A stretch of DNA of 64,000 nucleotides, taken from Telluribacter sp035998675 (GTDB lineage Bacteria; Bacteroidota; Bacteroidia; Cytophagales; Spirosomataceae). Each line of letters starts with the position of its first letter. The stretch's first letter is position 1. The notes under the pieces are model-generated. The model had not been told where the DNA came from. It did not search any database and saw nothing but the letters and a program-made list of their open reading frames with translations. A program made the translations under genes and the position numbers. The stretch covers positions 62,001 through 126,000 of the forward strand of contig NZ_DASYHI010000016.1 in the NCBI RefSeq assembly GCF_035998675.1. Direction: 5' to 3'. This document shows positions 60,217 to 64,000 of this stretch, piece by piece.

Positions 60217-61818
60217 ATGAAATCCCTACCCTACTCTTTTTTCTGTTTATGCAAACTACTTGCTGTCATCTTATTTCTCGGCTGTACCAACCCTTCTAAG
60301 GAAAATAGTACTACTACAGCAGCAACTGAACGTAGCGATGAAACCATTGAACCCGGCATTATTCACATCCAGTTTGTTGATAAACCAGAGTTCAACAGTA
60401 TTCTTCATACTAAAACCAAGCGCAACAGGGAAAGGCTTGACTATATAGCTTTGTACGATGATTTTGAACGTGAGGACTTTCGATTTAATGAAATTGCAAA
60501 AAATAAGTCAGTAACTTATCCGACAAAATCTAATCGAGTAATGATTCGACGATACTTAGGCTTTTTCGAATTTCAGGACTTCTTGGTACATAAAGGCGAC
60601 TCATTGGTTATCAGCTTCGATCACAGTAAGCCAGTCGTCATCAAACGTTCATCAGGTACCTATGCCCCACAAGATCTGAATGTCGAAACCCTAATCAACA
60701 AAAAATATCCGGATGCCTACCTGACGGCGGGTATGGCAGATGATACCCGAAATGTAGCTTTCAAGCATTTTTTTGATGATCCAGAAGAAAACAAGAGGCA
60801 AAGTGCCAGGAAAGGCTATGAAAAAGGGGCCTATCTTGAAGAGCTGGAAAATAAAATGGGTGTCAATCTCCTCTCATCTGTTGAAAATTTAAAACACAAC
60901 AGCCAGCAAATCCTCGATTCACTACGTAGTCACAAACAAATTTCAGACGAAGTTTACAAGTTCTATCAGCAAAAGTACTCCAACCTGCTTTTGAAACTTG
61001 AAATCATGGCCGATTCGCTCGATTCAACTCAGGCTGCGAAAGAGCTAAACAGTAGATACGCCCGTCAGAGTTATCAGGATATTTATTTTAATCAATGCCT
61101 GGACAACTTTGAAAAGAAATACATCACATCCAAAGCAAAGTGGACCGTTTCCAATCAGTATAATCTTAAAGACCCGAAGGAAAGCTTCACCCTGGCAAAA
61201 GGTATATCCGGGCTTAGTCCTTCGGTGAAGGAACAGTTGCTTTTTGCGAGTTTGGGTAAAGTTGATCTATTTTTTCCGGACGAAACACAAACCTACCTGA
61301 AGGCATTTGTAAATACAGTGAAGGATACTACGCTCATTAAGAAAGCGCTTGCTAAGTACCAGAAAGATAAACTGCTTAATAAAACTCCATCCAATCTACA
61401 TTTATTGACCCTAAACAGAGAGCAGATTACCATAGAAGAGTTACTCAAAAGTAAGAAAGGGAAAGTTATTTACCTGGACTTCTGGGCCAGTTGGTGCGCC
61501 CCCTGTATTGAAGAAATGCCGCATTCCAAAGATCTCTTTCAAGTCTATGAAAATAAAAACCTGGAAGTAGTATTCGTTTCCCTGGATGATAGTTTTATGA
61601 AATGGGAAAAAGCCTCCGAGCGGTTAGGGGTTAATCTGACGATGAATAGTTTCAGGATTCTGGGACCAGAGAAATCAAAGTTCCTTCAGGAGCACAAACT
61701 CACCACTATCCCCCGCTACATGGTTGTGGATAAAAGCGGTAAAATTATCAACGCTAACGCCCCCTGCCCCAGCGACCCGAAGGTACGACAGGTGCTGGAC
61801 AGGGCGCTGGAGGAGTAG
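60217..61818 (+). CDS. TlpA-like thioredoxin-fold lipoprotein 1
   Basis: 533 residues. Signal peptide with lipid Cys near 23 (VILFLGCTNP). A helical, charged central region of about 350 residues of unknown fold precedes a C-terminal thioredoxin domain with WASWCAPC (Cys427, Cys430), VVFVSLDDSFMKWEKA and TTIPRYMVVDKSG (cis-Pro). Members reduce or isomerise disulfides in the envelope. The neighbouring lipoproteins carry six conserved Cys besides the lipid one, so they are possible clients (inference). The gene is AT-richer than the 3' 60 bases, which are nearly identical to those of the next gene. Confidence 0.88.
   Translation: MKSLPYSFFCLCKLLAVILFLGCTNPSKENSTTTAATERSDETIEPGIIHIQFVDKPEFNSILHTKTKRNRERLDYIALYDDFEREDFRFNEIAKNKSVTYPTKSNRVMIRRYLGFFEFQDFLVHKGDSLVISFDHSKPVVIKRSSGTYAPQDLNVETLINKKYPDAYLTAGMADDTRNVAFKHFFDDPEENKRQSARKGYEKGAYLEELENKMGVNLLSSVENLKHNSQQILDSLRSHKQISDEVYKFYQQKYSNLLLKLEIMADSLDSTQAAKELNSRYARQSYQDIYFNQCLDNFEKKYITSKAKWTVSNQYNLKDPKESFTLAKGISGLSPSVKEQLLFASLGKVDLFFPDETQTYLKAFVNTVKDTTLIKKALAKYQKDKLLNKTPSNLHLLTLNREQITIEELLKSKKGKVIYLDFWASWCAPCIEEMPHSKDLFQVYENKNLEVVFVSLDDSFMKWEKASERLGVNLTMNSFRILGPEKSKFLQEHKLTTIPRYMVVDKSGKIINANAPCPSDPKVRQVLDRALEE
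61759..61818 (+). repeat. 60-bp 3' block shared with the next TlpA-like gene
   Basis: Aligned codon by codon with 63263-63322, 56 of 60 bases agree, and all four differences are single bases. The block codes PSDPKVRQVLDRALEE in both genes and is GC-rich, unlike the bodies of the genes. Confidence 0.85.
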
Positions 61819-61912
61819 GTAAAAACTAACAATTGGATTGATATTCAACAGAACAAATCTTCACTATTGCGGCACTAGATCCTTTTCCAAACGTAGTAAA
61901 CATAAAAAACTT

Positions 61913-63322
61913 ATGCGAGCCCTCCATTTGATATTAATTCTCCTTTCTGGTTGTACTAATTACTCAGAAAATGATAATAAACCTACCAGTACAACCACAG
62001 AACCTTTACAGCGGAGTTTCCCGGACTCTATCATGCTTCAAGTTAGCACCAATCCAATAGACCATGAATTGCTTTTTCGGGATGAGTTCGATAATTATGT
62101 AAACTTCCGGAAAGGGACTTATAAGCTTGCGGCTCCAACCGTAATTTCGGATGCGCACTGGAAACATCAAACCTACTTTATGATTTTTCAGCCACTCGAT
62201 AGCATTACGTTCATTCGAGATAGCAATGATAATTTTTGGACAGCAAAAACTAATGACGTCAAGATGGACAAGGAGCTAAACTTCGACGTCAGTTATAGAC
62301 GGGAGATTGCCCCAATTGTTGATTATGATGAATTTTATTTTAGTAAAACGAAGTACTCTAAGAATGGCACATTGCGCGATCTGGACATAGATTCTGTATT
62401 TAATAAAAAGAAAGAGTATTTGAATCATTATCGAAAAAAGTTCGGACTTAGTTCTGATTTTGAAGAAGCATGGCAAAAGTTCATTAAATATGAAAAAGCC
62501 TATCAAAAATTAACGCTTAGCAGACCATTTACTAAATGGGACAATAGCTACTTGGTAAGTTTAAGTAGCTATTCAAAAGGTTTGAGTGACGATAAAAGCT
62601 TGTTCATTCCTTTCTACCGAATGGCATTATGGAACTCTCTGTCGATAGATTACTACCTAAGTACGGGTTTTGAAAAAGCATCTCTAGTGGACTATTTCAA
62701 TCACATAGTGGATAAATTTAAAGGAGAAACCCGCGACTATCTTTTAACTTTTCTTTTGGTGGCCGCAAAATCCAAGACATATTCAATTGCCTCTAGCCAG
62801 TCAGAATTTAATTCACAACTCAACAAATATTATAAAATTTGTAAAAACGATGAATACAAAAACTACATTATACAAAGTGAGGCTCTCAGTAATATGACTT
62901 TTGCAGAAGGGCAACTAGTAAATATATCAAAACAAAAGGTAAATCTTTCAGGAGTTATATCTAATCACACCCTCACCTACGTGGACTTCTGGGCAAGCTG
63001 GTGTGCACCTTGTCGAGCTGAAATGCCTGCTTCAAAAAAGCTAAAAGCTATGTACGAATCGAAGGATGTACAGTTTGTGTACTTGTCGGTGGACGAGAAC
63101 CCAGCAGCCTGGGAGCGGGCTATGAAGCAGCTGGGGCTGGCGGATAAAGAGAGCTTTCTAGTACCCGATCCAGCCAACTCTGGCTTCACCATGAAGTTCA
63201 AGCTCAAAGAAATCCCGCGTTACGTTCTTCTGGACAGGCAGGGAAACGTACTGGATGCAAATGCTCCCCGCCCCAGCGACCCGAAGGTACGACAAGTGCT
63301 GGACAGGGCGCTGGAGGAGTAA
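61913..63322 (+). CDS. TlpA-like thioredoxin-fold lipoprotein 2
   Basis: 469 residues from ATG 61913 (MRALHLILILLSGCTNYSE, lipid Cys14); an upstream in-frame TTG at 61838 would not give a good signal. An AT-rich central region of about 320 residues, little like gene 1, is followed by the thioredoxin domain: DFWASWCAPCRAEMP (Cys364, Cys367), VYLSVDENPAAWERA, KEIPRYVLLDRQG. The domain's end is GC-rich and nearly the same as in gene 1. It is 94 bases downstream of gene 1 and probably co-transcribed with it. Confidence 0.88.
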   Translation: MRALHLILILLSGCTNYSENDNKPTSTTTEPLQRSFPDSIMLQVSTNPIDHELLFRDEFDNYVNFRKGTYKLAAPTVISDAHWKHQTYFMIFQPLDSITFIRDSNDNFWTAKTNDVKMDKELNFDVSYRREIAPIVDYDEFYFSKTKYSKNGTLRDLDIDSVFNKKKEYLNHYRKKFGLSSDFEEAWQKFIKYEKAYQKLTLSRPFTKWDNSYLVSLSSYSKGLSDDKSLFIPFYRMALWNSLSIDYYLSTGFEKASLVDYFNHIVDKFKGETRDYLLTFLLVAAKSKTYSIASSQSEFNSQLNKYYKICKNDEYKNYIIQSEALSNMTFAEGQLVNISKQKVNLSGVISNHTLTYVDFWASWCAPCRAEMPASKKLKAMYESKDVQFVYLSVDENPAAWERAMKQLGLADKESFLVPDPANSGFTMKFKLKEIPRYVLLDRQGNVLDANAPRPSDPKVRQVLDRALEE

Positions 63323-63636
63323 GTGGCTTGATTCATTTGAAATAAAATACCGATAGCCAAAAGAAAAACTAATTCCCAGGCAGCTCCCTAACTTGCCCTT
63401 TGCAATCTTAACGCCTTCATTTGGGGCATCATTCTCAGCGTTTAAAACGCGAATAGATACAACCCCGGCGGGGGACCGGCCCGATTTCAAATCTGGGTGA
63501 GTGTTTCGGACTGTACCTTTCCTGTGCCGCTAAGCTACGCCGGTAATTAAGCGCTTATCCGGGTTTTATTTGTATTTTCGTAGTTCAAAAACTAACGAAG
63601 TACCCATTCATCAACCTAAACAAGTTCTTTAAGTAC
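63323..63636. other. Intergenic region before the amidase-like gene
   Basis: 314 bases without a gene I can support. TATTTTCG at 63573-63580 resembles a -7 element for the next gene, without a clear -33. GCGTTT and AAACGC form a short palindrome near 63438-63450. A TTTCAAATC word near 63485 looks like a tRNA T-loop, but no cloverleaf fits. Confidence 0.4.
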
Positions 63637-64000
63637 ATGCATAAATACACCAAAGGTCTCTTGCTCGGGGCCGGATTCCTGGGGAGCTTTACCCTGGGCT
63701 CTTTTTTAACCATTCACCCGCCCCGCCCCCTTACGACCGAACTGGTTGACAAAGCCTCCGAGGTATTCGGATTGGAGTTTACCGAAGCCGAACGCGACTC
63801 CATGCTAACTGAGCTTATTGACACCCGGGAAGGTTACGAGAAAATGCGAAAAATAGAGCTTACCAACGATATTTCCCCCGCGCTGGACTTTAATCCGTTG
63901 CCCACCGGCTTTACCATTGACCAAACCAAAAAGCCCTTTCGCCGCAGCCCCGCCGGTAAGGTAGTACTACCGGCCAATCGCGATGACCTGGCCTTCTTTA
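63637..64000 (+). CDS. Amidase-family protein, N-terminal part (runs off the window)
   Basis: Translated from ATG 63637: MHKYTKGLLLGAGFLGSFTLG forms a signal or anchor segment, followed by FTEAERDSMLTELIDTREGYEKMRK, NDISPALDFNPLPTGF and, at the window end, VVLPANRDDLAFF. This N-terminal extension and the LPANRDDLAF entry are characteristic of exported amidase-signature proteins of Cytophagales. The catalytic Ser-Ser-Lys part lies beyond base 64000, so activity cannot be checked. 121 codons are visible with no break. Confidence 0.7.
   Translation, partial: MHKYTKGLLLGAGFLGSFTLGSFLTIHPPRPLTTELVDKASEVFGLEFTEAERDSMLTELIDTREGYEKMRKIELTNDISPALDFNPLPTGFTIDQTKKPFRRSPAGKVVLPANRDDLAFF

Noticed and set aside
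63460..63510. tRNA-like T-arm text with TTTCAAATC
   Set aside because: No matching acceptor, D or anticodon arms could be drawn around it.

Overview
The window reads as chromosome of a Bacteroidota bacterium, most likely order Cytophagales (Spirosomataceae-like). The reasons are two TonB-dependent receptors with carboxypeptidase-like N-terminal domains, several DUF4249 lipoproteins, a GSCFA protein, a long-form NusB, the nusB-YtxH-DUF1573-yajC-YbbR-coaE cluster, SppA, few recognisable Shine-Dalgarno sites, and promoter-like TTTG/TAnnTTTG elements. No taxonomic search was possible. The tetramer GTAC is strikingly frequent almost everywhere except in one AT-rich insert.

Bases 1-45000 are mostly ordinary core genome. 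They hold the 5' part of a TonB receptor, aroQ, xerD, an SDR dehydrogenase, sixA, sppA, a CNT nucleoside transporter, ppk1, a zinc-protease-like lipoprotein, gyrB, ald/tsaE, a Gfo/Idh oxidoreductase, a phosphohexomutase, a GH63-type glucosidase, a long Ddl-like ligase, a NifU-like protein and Mrp, and a GSCFA protein. They continue with a pair of GH16 proteins (one intact, one without its catalytic glutamates), dnaX, the nusB-coaE cluster on the minus strand, an ABC exporter half, a dipeptide epimerase, an amidohydrolase, ispF, an M16 peptidase, a TPR protein, a molybdopterin oxidoreductase and a metallo-beta-lactamase-fold hydrolase. Several hairpin terminators and small intergenic repeats lie between them.

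Bases 45100-63300 are the accessory and most interesting part. A DUF4249 lipoprotein and a TonB receptor lie on the minus strand. Divergent from them is a head-to-tail array of seven full-length DUF4249 lipoprotein genes (A-G) plus one truncated copy. Copies A and C-G are nearly identical over roughly the first 175 codons and in several later blocks, but differ sharply in two short AT-rich segments: one in the centre and one just before the C-terminus. Five junctions have exactly the same 46-bp spacer. An AT-rich insert of about 1.9 kb interrupts the array at the truncated copy and carries a gene with one in-frame TGA at an expected Trp. After the array come two thioredoxin-fold (TlpA-like) lipoproteins that share an almost identical 60-bp 3' end but have diverged bodies.

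My reading is that the TonB receptor and the DUF4249 proteins form an envelope uptake or binding system in which the lipoprotein partner has been amplified and diversified, with homogenised frames and variable cassettes. This is inference; neither the ligand nor ongoing variation can be seen from the sequence. The window ends in the 5' part of an amidase-like gene.
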